Source: a virus. Taken from it: 33,039 nucleotides of DNA. The notes under the pieces are model-generated. The model was not told the origin of the DNA. It saw nothing but the letters and a program-made list of their open reading frames with translations, and did no database searches. Positions 1 to 6,581 of this stretch are shown piece after piece (within the stretch, counting starts at the first letter, position 1; each line of letters begins with the position of its first letter). Where the stretch lies: the IMG/VR virus record IMGVR_UViG_3300020195_000756, positions 1 through 33,039 of that record; one strand, 5' to 3'. The translations under genes were made by a program, and so were the position numbers.

Positions 1-144
1 ATAGAACAAGAAATAACTAAGGTATGCAAATATGCCGAGGATTATAGGAATTATGATATGAGAGGTGTTGATTGGCATAGTATTCTACATCCAACCGACA
101 TCCTCTCCTCCCTAGACAAACCATTAACAGATAAAGATATATGA
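1..144 (+). CDS. 3' end of an unknown phage gene (partial)
   Basis: The first 47 codons of the window are open in frame 1 and stop at TGA 142-144, which overlaps the next start in an ATGA junction. The 5' end lies outside the window. The tail of the protein has the motif ILSSLDKPLTDK, which closely matches ILSSLDPLTEK in the next gene, and the two DNA stretches (about 97-137 and 468-508) are also alike. This suggests that neighbouring small genes in this part of the phage share a C-terminal module by duplication or recombination. I do not recognise a function. Confidence 0.6.
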   Translation: MEQEITKVCKYAEDYRNYDMRGVDWHSILHPTDILSSLDKPLTDKDI

Positions 145-665
145 AAACAAAACTAACAGCAGGCGAAATTACAACAGCAGGATCATTACCACACGATGAA
201 GTGATTACTGTTTCCCAAGACTACACACAAAGACGATTAGAGGAGTTTGAGAAAATCCTAAGAGATGGACTAAGTGAAGATTGGTATGATAGAACGCCAC
301 TGGAAAAGCAAAGAGCCATTGATGCATTATCCTCCACCTCAATCAACCAAGCCATAGCAGAAGAGAGGGAGAGGGTGAGGGGGGAGATAGATGAGGTACT
401 CGATATTGTAAAAAATAACTTATACCCGTTTCAAGATGACAAAGAAAGATTGGAAATAGTGATTGCTCACATCCTTTCCTCTCTAGACCCATTAACAGAG
501 AAAGAAAAGAATATAAATAAAAGAAACATTGGGATGTTGAGACAATGGTTGAACGAGGACAGAATCACAGACCCGAATAAAATGGTCACAGACAAACAGT
601 TAGAGTTTTGGCTGAAAGATGTAATTAAAATGACCTCAAAAGAATGGTCACAGACAAACAGTTAG
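141..665 (+). CDS. Unknown phage protein, C-terminus altered by a tandem duplication
   Basis: A 174-residue, highly charged, probably helical protein with no membrane segment and no family I recognise. It starts at ATG 141 inside an ATGA overlap with the preceding gene. Residues near 108-118 carry ILSSLDPLTEK, shared with the end of the upstream partial gene. The last 15 or so codons come from a 62-bp tandem duplication (copies of 51 bp at 581-631 and 643-693). Because 62 is not a multiple of three, the second copy is read in a different frame and stops at TAG 663-665. With a single copy the frame would continue to TGA 707-709 and end in an ATGA overlap with the next small ORF, as elsewhere in the window. 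The present end is therefore probably a recent change. Confidence 0.7.
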   Translation: MKTKLTAGEITTAGSLPHDEVITVSQDYTQRRLEEFEKILRDGLSEDWYDRTPLEKQRAIDALSSTSINQAIAEERERVRGEIDEVLDIVKNNLYPFQDDKERLEIVIAHILSSLDPLTEKEKNINKRNIGMLRQWLNEDRITDPNKMVTDKQLEFWLKDVIKMTSKEWSQTNS

Positions 666-693
666 AGTTTTGGCTGAAAGATGTAATTAAAAT
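581..693 (+). repeat. Tandem direct repeat, 51-bp copies, period 62 bp
   Basis: The 51-bp stretch at 581-631 is repeated without mismatch at 643-693, with 11 bp between the copies. The first copy is coding in the upstream gene; the second is out of frame and introduces its stop codon. The perfect identity indicates a recent duplication, or possibly an assembly error. Confidence 0.9.
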
Positions 694-705
694 AAAAAAG
701 AATAT

Positions 706-771
706 ATGAAAAAAACAATGTTAATTTTACTAGCCCTAGCCCTGACATATATATATTTAGTTAGGGGGTGA
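706..771 (+). CDS. Very small hydrophobic peptide, 21 residues
   Basis: ATG 706 opens a 21-codon frame ending at TGA 769-771. The peptide begins MKKTMLILLALALTYIYL: a positively charged N-terminus and one hydrophobic stretch long enough to cross a membrane. Its start forms an ATGA overlap with the stop that the upstream gene would have without the tandem duplication, which favours a real, once translationally coupled gene. Its end holds the GGGGGTG ribosome binding site of the next gene. Possible roles are a membrane microprotein or a coupling leader. It is too short to assign. Confidence 0.4.
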   Translation: MKKTMLILLALALTYIYLVRG

Positions 772-778
772 ATAATTT

Positions 779-1147
779 ATGAACAAACAAACAAAAATAT
801 TTTTAGTGGTGATAGCGGTTATTGTTGGGTTCTTTGCTTTGGTGCTAATGTCCGACAGTAAACCTACGGCTAATGTGCCAACCAATCCTTTAGTTTATCC
901 AACAACCGCACCAAGAGTTAAGCCTACAAAAGTAGTAGACAGGCTGCCTGATGCTTATTCAAGAGAATTTATGGCGAATTGTAACGCTGATGGAACAGTA
1001 GGAAACTATTGCCAATGTGCACTTGATTATATGCACGACGCATTAGGAACAGAGGGATTGGTTAGAATATCAATGCAGTATTTAGAGACAAAAGTTATGC
1101 CTGAAATTATGGTAAAAGCAGCTACAAACTGCCTAGACAGATTGTAA
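779..1147 (+). CDS. Membrane-anchored protein with a four-cysteine outer domain
   Basis: A 122-residue protein that starts at ATG 779, eight bases after a GGGGGTG ribosome binding site. Residues 7-24 form a hydrophobic segment, so it is a single-pass membrane protein or has an uncleaved signal. A Pro/Thr/Val-rich linker (about 28-53) leads to a compact domain at 55-122 with Cys68, Cys78, Cys80 and Cys118 and a YCQC motif. Outside the membrane these cysteines could form disulfides. Such a protein could act in the cell envelope, for example in superinfection exclusion, but nothing in the sequence proves it. I do not recognise the family. It stands apart from its neighbours, with 43 bases before the next gene. 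Confidence 0.7.
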   Translation: MNKQTKIFLVVIAVIVGFFALVLMSDSKPTANVPTNPLVYPTTAPRVKPTKVVDRLPDAYSREFMANCNADGTVGNYCQCALDYMHDALGTEGLVRISMQYLETKVMPEIMVKAATNCLDRL

Positions 1148-1190
1148 AAAACACTGCTGGGCATCAGTCTAAACTACCCAGAAAAATAAT

Positions 1191-2081
1191 ATGAAAATAG
1201 CTGTAATTGGAGCGACAGGAATGGTGGGCAAAACCATAACCGAATATTATGAGGGACAAAACAATGTTGTCGGATATTCTCTTGAAAACATCAATGATGA
1301 TTTTGGTAAATTAGTTCAAGGTTCAGAGGTTATTTTTATCTGCGTTCCCACTCCTTTTGACTGGGATAATGATAGTTACGATTTAAGTCTGATTGAAGAA
1401 TCTTTGGGAAAAATTGACCAAGCTCACGGAGACGACAAACTTCTTCCCGATACGCTTGTTGTTCTTAAATCAACCGTTCCTCCGACTACAACCGAAACAC
1501 TGCAGAATAGATTTGTTGGTTTGAATCTCTTCTTTAATCCAGAGTTTTTGAGTGAATCAACTCACGACAGCGACTTTGCTTATCCCGACAGACAAATAAT
1601 TGGAGTTACTAAAAAAGAGGGTTTTTATACCGAAATGAAACTTGCTAAAAAACTTCTTTCAATTCTTCCTTATGCTCCATATCGAGCAATCGTTAAATCC
1701 GAAGAGGCGGAGATTATTAAATATGTCAATAATTTCTGGGGAGCCTTGAATGTTTGTGTTGGAAATTTTATTGATGATATTTGCGAGATGACCAACTCAA
1801 GAACCTTAGAGGTTAAAAATGCCTCAAGAGCTTCGGGAACAATTGGCAGAAGAAATGTTGATAGGTGGTGGAATGTTGAACACAAGGGCTTCAGAGGTTA
1901 TGGTGGCAAGTGTTTTCCGAAAGATATGCACACACTTAACAAATGGTTACAGGAAAAAGGTTATGCAAAGCCGTCTTTAATTCAAGGAGTTATTAAATTT
2001 AATGAGGACCTTTTAGCAGAGCAAAATTTGACCGAAATGAGCGTGGAGGGTATTTTGCCTGTTGATAACAAACAAGACTAA
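1191..2081 (+). CDS. Shortened UDP-glucose/GDP-mannose 6-dehydrogenase family protein
   Basis: This family oxidises C6 of a nucleotide sugar to the acid (UDP-glucose to UDP-glucuronate) with NAD. The 296-residue protein has the Rossmann loop GATGMVG (8-14), VPTP near 52-55, the KSTVPPTT stretch, NPEFLSES, the helix with AEIIKYVNN and the catalytic GGKCFPKD with Cys241. Family members are usually about 390-460 residues. This one ends about 55 residues after the catalytic cysteine and lacks the C-terminal nucleotide-sugar binding domain. It may be a minimal enzyme, use a different substrate, or work with a partner. It lies upstream of the chaperonin and presumably feeds the glycan genes further on, where a UXS-like decarboxylase/dehydratase is the logical next enzyme. 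Family confidence is high; exact substrate is not. Confidence 0.85.
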   Translation: MKIAVIGATGMVGKTITEYYEGQNNVVGYSLENINDDFGKLVQGSEVIFICVPTPFDWDNDSYDLSLIEESLGKIDQAHGDDKLLPDTLVVLKSTVPPTTTETLQNRFVGLNLFFNPEFLSESTHDSDFAYPDRQIIGVTKKEGFYTEMKLAKKLLSILPYAPYRAIVKSEEAEIIKYVNNFWGALNVCVGNFIDDICEMTNSRTLEVKNASRASGTIGRRNVDRWWNVEHKGFRGYGGKCFPKDMHTLNKWLQEKGYAKPSLIQGVIKFNEDLLAEQNLTEMSVEGILPVDNKQD

Positions 2082-2114
2082 AAGGTAAAATTAAACTAAT
2101 AAATAACAGAGAAA

Positions 2115-3728
2115 ATGACACAGGCAAAAGATATTATTTTTGGTAAAGAAGCAAGAAATAAGATTATCGAGGGAGTCAAAATTCTAAGCCAAGCAGTCAC
2201 AACAACACTTGGTCCAAGAGCGAGAAATGTCATCATAAAAAGAGAATACGGTGGTCCGCTTGTGGTGCACGATGGTGTCACGGTGGCAAAAAATGTCATT
2301 CTCAAAGACCCTGTTATGGACATTGGGGCTCAACTTCTTCTTCAAGCAGCTTTTAACACCAACAGCGAGGCGGGCGATGGTACAACAACTGCGACTCTTT
2401 TGGCTTCCAATCTAATTATTGAGGGAGAAAAAATCACCAGCAAGGACATAATGAATGGCAAACTGGGTTCGGTTAATCCGATGGAGCTCCAAGTGAAACT
2501 TAACGATTATGCTGAGAAAATCTGTCAAAAACTTGCTTCCATTTCAATTCCTGCTAAAACAAGAAGAATTTATGAGCGAGTGGCGGTTATTTCTTCTGCT
2601 TCTGAAAAGATCGGCAAAATGGTTGCCGATGCGGTGGAGGCGGTTGGTGTTGATGGAGTGATTATGGTTGAGAAAAACAGAGGAATTCCCGATGAGTTAG
2701 AAATTAAAAGAGGTTTTGATTTTGACAGAGGATATTTGTCCCCATATTTTGTGACTAACCTTGACCGATATACTGTCGAGTATGACAATACTTTGATTCT
2801 AGTTTGCGACTACACAATAAGAAACGCTGACCCAATTGCAAATTTAGTTCAATCGGCTTTTGATTTAGGCAAGTCAGTTTTGATAATTGCTGAAACAGTT
2901 GAGGGAGCCGCTTTGGCTGCACTTGCCAACATCAATCTCAAAACTCCTCATCGAATTGCTGCGGTTTCTGCTCCTGAATTTGCCGACACTCGCAGACAAA
3001 TGCTTGAAGACATTGCTCTGGCAACTGGTGCAAGGTTTATTTCAAGTGAGCTGGGGGATAAGCTTGAGGATGTAACTATCAGCGATTTAGGCAAAGCTTC
3101 ATCTGTCTTTATCACACAAACCGAAACAAGAATTGCTCCAGAGATTATGGATGATGATTTGAAAGAAAGAGTTTTGACAATCAAACAGCAAATCAAAGAC
3201 GAAACAAATGACATTAAAAAAGGCAAACTCGAAAAAAGACTTGGAATGTTATCCCAAACCGTGTCAATCATCACTGTGGGCGGTTCTAGTGACGCAGAAG
3301 TCCACGAAAGGTATGAGAGGTACATTGATGCCGTTAATTCTACAAAGGCAGCCATAAGAGACGGAATATTGGCTGGTGGTGGCGTTGCTTTAATGAGAGT
3401 GGCTCGGGATATGTTTTCGGGTGACTCTCCTGAAGAAGTGTTGGTTGCAAACGCTCTGACTGCTCCCATAAAAACCTTGATAACCAATTCAGGACTTGAG
3501 TTGTCTATTTTGGACAAAATTGATAATAAAAATATCAACTACACCTCTGGAGTTAATGTGGTCACTGGAGAGATTGTGGATATGCTTGAGGCGGGCATTA
3601 TTGACCCTGTTAAAGTCACTTCTTCTGCTGTCAGGAACGCTTTTTCAGTGGCAGGAATTACTCTTACAACTGAGGTAACAATTACGGATTTAGAATCTGA
3701 TGTGCAGAAAATGGAGATTGTAAAATGA
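2115..3728 (+). CDS. groEL: GroEL-type (group I) chaperonin, phage-encoded
   Basis: Chaperonin 60 forms double rings that fold proteins in an ATP-driven chamber. The 537-residue protein is full length (E. coli GroEL has 548). It keeps the ATP site: LGPRARNV (32-39), the Asp in VHDG (Asp53), GDGTTTAT (87-94), Asp405 in the segment matching the catalytic Asp398 of GroEL, and AGGGVAL (420-426). The apical substrate/GroES contact motif GYLSPYF is present at 206-212. The Gly-Gly-Met tail of bacterial GroEL is missing. It has diverged strongly, for example SAPEFADTRRQ instead of the usual APGFGDRR. No GroES-like gene is in the window, so it may use the host co-chaperonin or act without one, as reported for some phage chaperonins. 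It is joined to the next gene by ATGA. Confidence 0.96.
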   Translation: MTQAKDIIFGKEARNKIIEGVKILSQAVTTTLGPRARNVIIKREYGGPLVVHDGVTVAKNVILKDPVMDIGAQLLLQAAFNTNSEAGDGTTTATLLASNLIIEGEKITSKDIMNGKLGSVNPMELQVKLNDYAEKICQKLASISIPAKTRRIYERVAVISSASEKIGKMVADAVEAVGVDGVIMVEKNRGIPDELEIKRGFDFDRGYLSPYFVTNLDRYTVEYDNTLILVCDYTIRNADPIANLVQSAFDLGKSVLIIAETVEGAALAALANINLKTPHRIAAVSAPEFADTRRQMLEDIALATGARFISSELGDKLEDVTISDLGKASSVFITQTETRIAPEIMDDDLKERVLTIKQQIKDETNDIKKGKLEKRLGMLSQTVSIITVGGSSDAEVHERYERYIDAVNSTKAAIRDGILAGGGVALMRVARDMFSGDSPEEVLVANALTAPIKTLITNSGLELSILDKIDNKNINYTSGVNVVTGEIVDMLEAGIIDPVKVTSSAVRNAFSVAGITLTTEVTITDLESDVQKMEIVK

Positions 3729-4024
3729 GAAAAATAAGCTTTAATAAAATAGAAGAAATGGTTGTTTGTCGGATTTGTCGAACAACCAAAGTCCCGAAGA
3801 TAAAAGCAATGATTAAGTGTGAAAATTGCAAGTCAAAAAGAACGGTAGATGCTGGTATAGGAATCTCTAATCGACAACCCGCAGCAATTATCCAAACCGA
3901 ATCGGGAGAAAAAGTGTTTGTTGATGCTCACGGTAAGGAAGTTGAGGGTCACGGATATGATCTTAAAAACGACCCAAAAGGATATAAAAAACAGGGTTTA
4001 ATTAAAGAAAGGACAATTATCTGA
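3725..4024 (+). CDS. Small zinc-ribbon protein of unknown function
   Basis: A 99-residue protein whose ATG overlaps the chaperonin stop (ATGA). CRIC near 15-18 and CENC near 32-35 make two C-x2-C knuckles spaced as in a zinc ribbon. The rest is polar, with a short beta-rich stretch around ESGEKVFVDAHGKEVEGHGY. Its position right after groEL invites the idea of a co-chaperonin, but there is no GroES mobile loop or beta-barrel pattern. A nucleic-acid or protein-binding ribbon is the safer reading. Translation is probably coupled to groEL on one side and to the CTG-started small gene on the other. Confidence 0.7.
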   Translation: MRKISFNKIEEMVVCRICRTTKVPKIKAMIKCENCKSKRTVDAGIGISNRQPAAIIQTESGEKVFVDAHGKEVEGHGYDLKNDPKGYKKQGLIKERTII

Positions 4025-4182
4025 GACACTATATTTTCAAAAGTCCAAGAAAGCCGAACGATATTGCCATTGAGGTCTTGGAATTTGAGCCGATGCAATT
4101 AATTATTGAATCTAAAGCTAAGAAATACGGACCAATAGAAATTGTTTCCGAAGAAGATTTTATAAAGGAGCAAACAAAGTGA
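4021..4182 (+). CDS. Small gene with probable CTG start, 53 residues
   Basis: The gap between the zinc-ribbon gene and the first glycosyltransferase is fully open in one frame, ending at TGA 4180-4182. No ATG, GTG or TTG lies at its beginning, but CTG 4021-4023 overlaps the preceding stop as CTGA, exactly like the ATGA and GTGA junctions used all around it. An AAAGGA ribosome binding site at 4008-4013 sits 7 bases upstream. The product would begin MRHYIFKSPRKPNDIAIEV and be a charged alpha/beta peptide. An ATG at 4093 would give only 29 residues. The downstream gene starts GTG 4179 inside this stop. Function unknown. Confidence 0.6.
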   Translation: MRHYIFKSPRKPNDIAIEVLEFEPMQLIIESKAKKYGPIEIVSEEDFIKEQTK

Positions 4183-5009
4183 GGCTGACCGTTGCAGTTC
4201 CAGTGATGAATCAGCCAGAACTCACACAAAAGTTTTTGGATACCCTTAGAGAGAATGAGGGAGAAGCAAAATTGCCATTGTTAATCGTGGATAATGGCTC
4301 AACTCCTCCTGTCAGGGATTGGTTAATTGGTCTAAGAGATGGGGATTTTGTTATCCATAATCAAGAAAATGTTGGTGTGATGCCAGCACTAAATCAAGCT
4401 TGGCAAGTCTTAAAAGATAATTCTGATTATATTTTTTATACCCATAACGATGTTTTGATTCACGAAAAAGGTTGGGATGACAAGATTGTTGATTTGCTTG
4501 AGAAGATGCCGAATTGTGGAGTGGCTGGTTTTTATGGAGCAAAAGGAATTGGTGCTCCTAATCTTTACAGAGCACCTTACGCAATTCACCAGCTTATCAG
4601 ACTTGAAAATGTTTCTAATTGCAATCGAATGAGTGCTTCTATTCACGGATTCCGACCAATTAGAGGAGAGTTTGAAAAGGTGGCGGTGATGGATGGCTTC
4701 TCTTTGATAGTTAAAACAGACTTATTAAACAAGCTCGGAGGTTTTGACCGAACTTATCCTCAACACCATATGTACGACAATGACCTTTGTATGGAAAGTT
4801 TAGACAAAGGCTATGACAATTATGTGATTCCGATGGATGCAGACCACATTGGAGGGCAAACAGATGTCAAAGAAGATTGGGCTAAAAACTTTGGTCGCAC
4901 AAAAGCTGAGATTCACTCTGATGCTCATCCGATTTTTTACGAAAAATGGTCACCGTCTAATGTTGAAAATGGGAAACACAATATAAGTCTGCCAATTAGA
5001 ATCCAATGA
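4179..5009 (+). CDS. Family 2 glycosyltransferase (GT-A fold)
   Basis: GT2 enzymes transfer a sugar from a nucleotide sugar to an acceptor glycan or lipid. The 276-residue protein begins at GTG 4179 in a GTGA overlap. It shows the GT-A order: strand TVAVPVMNQ (4-11), VDNGST (37-42) for nucleotide binding, HND at 89-91 as the metal-binding DXD equivalent, and GGFDRTYPQHHMYDNDLCM in the acceptor half, where DND is the likely catalytic/acceptor acidic cluster. No membrane segments are seen, so it is cytoplasmic. It is coupled by ATGA to the cupin gene, which places it in one glycan operon. Donor and acceptor cannot be read from the sequence. Confidence 0.9.
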   Translation: MRLTVAVPVMNQPELTQKFLDTLRENEGEAKLPLLIVDNGSTPPVRDWLIGLRDGDFVIHNQENVGVMPALNQAWQVLKDNSDYIFYTHNDVLIHEKGWDDKIVDLLEKMPNCGVAGFYGAKGIGAPNLYRAPYAIHQLIRLENVSNCNRMSASIHGFRPIRGEFEKVAVMDGFSLIVKTDLLNKLGGFDRTYPQHHMYDNDLCMESLDKGYDNYVIPMDADHIGGQTDVKEDWAKNFGRTKAEIHSDAHPIFYEKWSPSNVENGKHNISLPIRIQ

Positions 5010-5374
5010 AAATAATAAAAGAAGAAGATTTGTCGGTATATATTGACGAGAGAGGCAAGATTGTCAATCTTACTCCCGAACTAGATATTAAGGATGTCTT
5101 ATATATTACTGGCAAAAAAGGTGCAGTCAGAGGCAATCACTATCACAAAACAGACTTTCATTATTGTTATGTGGTCAGCGGTCAAATTAGGTATGAATCG
5201 CAGTCAGCCGATGGGAACAAAGATGTTGTTTTGGAAGCAGGAGATACGGTTTTTTCACCTGCTCTTGAGAAGCATAGATTTACATTTCTTACTGATGGTG
5301 CATTTATTTCGCTTGCCAAAAATAATAGAGCAACTGAAAAATATGAGGAGGACACTGTTCGTGAAGAGTTTTAG
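5006..5374 (+). CDS. Cupin sugar-modifying protein (WxcM/FdtA-like)
   Basis: A 122-residue single-domain cupin starting in an ATGA overlap. The first cupin motif is GNHYHKTDFHY (His45, His47, with His52 following) and the second GDTVFSPALEKHRF (79-92, His90). Similar small cupins in sugar clusters are WxcM/FdtA-type 3,4-ketoisomerases or relatives of dTDP-4-dehydrorhamnose 3,5-epimerase, which act on 4-keto nucleotide sugars. The next two genes, a C-methyltransferase and a 4,6-dehydratase-like SDR, also belong to 4-keto-sugar chemistry, which supports this over a general cupin role. Size and motifs support the family well; the exact reaction is inference. Confidence 0.8.
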   Translation: MKIIKEEDLSVYIDERGKIVNLTPELDIKDVLYITGKKGAVRGNHYHKTDFHYCYVVSGQIRYESQSADGNKDVVLEAGDTVFSPALEKHRFTFLTDGAFISLAKNNRATEKYEEDTVREEF

Positions 5375-6581
5375 GAATAAAATATGCCGTCTTTGTGGCA
5401 ACAAGAAATTTGATAGATGGCTCAATTTGGGCAGACAACCTCTTGCCAATGAACTCTTGGAGTATTCTCCTGTTTTTGGACAAAAGAAATTTCCTCTAAA
5501 TGTAGTCCGATGCAAGAGCTGTGGACTGTTTCAGCTCAACTATGTTGTTTCACCAGAAAGATTGTTTGCTAACTATAAATATTTTTCCTCGACTTCTGAG
5601 GTCTTTGTAAAGCATTTCAAAGATTTGGCAGACGAATTAATGGCAGAGAAATTTGTCAAAAAAAATGATTATGTTATCGACATTGGTTCTAATGATGGAA
5701 TTTTGTTGAAGCCTTTTAAGAAACTTGGGGCTAATGTTTTGGGGATTGAGCCATCGACCAATTTGTCTGATCTTGCCAACGCACAAGGAATTCCAACAAT
5801 CAATGACTGGTTATCTCCTGAGCTTGCTCTAATTATCAGAGAGAGCATTGGAAATAAAGATGTCAAGCTGGTCACGATGACCAATGTGTTTGCTCACATT
5901 CACGACTCAGAGAGTGTTCTTGAGGCTGTTAAAATTTTGATTGGCAAAACTGGAACTCTTATGATTGAAGTTCCTGATTTGGAAGAGATGATTAAGCAGG
6001 GTACTTTTGACCTTATTTATCACGAACATTTGAGCTATTTCTCCAAACAAACGATTGATTTAATGCTTATTCGCTATGGTTTGTTGATGGATTTGTCACA
6101 GAAAGTTAATGTTCACGGTGGTTCACTTCGGGCTTTTGCAAGAGTTTTTGATACCGACATTGCTCTTGAAAAGTTTTACAAAAACAACATTCGTTTTGAG
6201 GATAGGGTCAATGTTTATGGGTTTATTGAGAACATTCAAAAGAACAAAGTAAAAACAGTTTCTCTTGTCAATAAGTTGGCAAAAGATAAAGTTATTGTCG
6301 GGTATGGTGTTCCGGCTAAGTCATCGACCATTTTTAACTTTTACAAAATAGGCAAGAAACAAATTAAGTTTATGATTGATGATTCCCCTGCCAAGCAAGG
6401 TCTTTACACGCCAGCAACTTATTTGAAGATTTATGCACCAGAGCAGGTCAATTTTGCAGAAATTGATTATATATTCATTTTTGCTTGGAATTTTGCCGAA
6501 TCACTTAAACAAAAAGCTAGAGATAGAGGATTCAAGGGACAGTTTATTATCCCCTTTCCAGAAGTGAGGGTTGAAAAATGA
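5361..6581 (+). CDS. Sugar C-methyltransferase (TylCIII/NovU/TcaB9 type)
   Basis: These enzymes add a methyl branch to carbon 3 of a 4-keto nucleotide sugar using SAM. The start is taken as GTG 5361 because GAGGAGG lies at 5346-5352, nine bases upstream; an ATG at 5094 in this frame would lie inside the cupin gene. The 406-residue protein has the three expected parts: N-terminal zinc domain (Cys9, Cys12, Cys51, Cys54), SAM-binding domain with VIDIGSNDG (105-113) and the EHLSYFS motif, and a C-terminal domain with VGYGVPAKSSTIFNF, DDSPAKQG and FAWNFA, all signatures of this family. It overlaps the cupin by 14 bases and the following SDR by ATGA. This gene is the best evidence that the pathway makes a branched sugar. 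Confidence 0.9.
   Translation: MKSFRNKICRLCGNKKFDRWLNLGRQPLANELLEYSPVFGQKKFPLNVVRCKSCGLFQLNYVVSPERLFANYKYFSSTSEVFVKHFKDLADELMAEKFVKKNDYVIDIGSNDGILLKPFKKLGANVLGIEPSTNLSDLANAQGIPTINDWLSPELALIIRESIGNKDVKLVTMTNVFAHIHDSESVLEAVKILIGKTGTLMIEVPDLEEMIKQGTFDLIYHEHLSYFSKQTIDLMLIRYGLLMDLSQKVNVHGGSLRAFARVFDTDIALEKFYKNNIRFEDRVNVYGFIENIQKNKVKTVSLVNKLAKDKVIVGYGVPAKSSTIFNFYKIGKKQIKFMIDDSPAKQGLYTPATYLKIYAPEQVNFAEIDYIFIFAWNFAESLKQKARDRGFKGQFIIPFPEVRVEK

Noticed and set aside
1150-1185. CTGGG...CCCAG inverted repeat as terminator after the cysteine protein
   Set aside because: Only five base pairs, a long loop and no T-run on either side.
2948-3538. 196-residue ORF on the - strand inside the chaperonin gene
   Set aside because: Lies wholly opposite strongly conserved groEL codons; composition typical of an antisense shadow.
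3725-4024. Co-chaperonin GroES next to groEL
   Set aside because: Size fits, but the sequence has two CxxC knuckles and no GroES mobile-loop or barrel motif.
5094-5360. N-terminal extension of the C-methyltransferase
   Set aside because: Overlaps the cupin gene in another frame; GAGGAGG and GTG 5361 fit the known N-terminus of the family.
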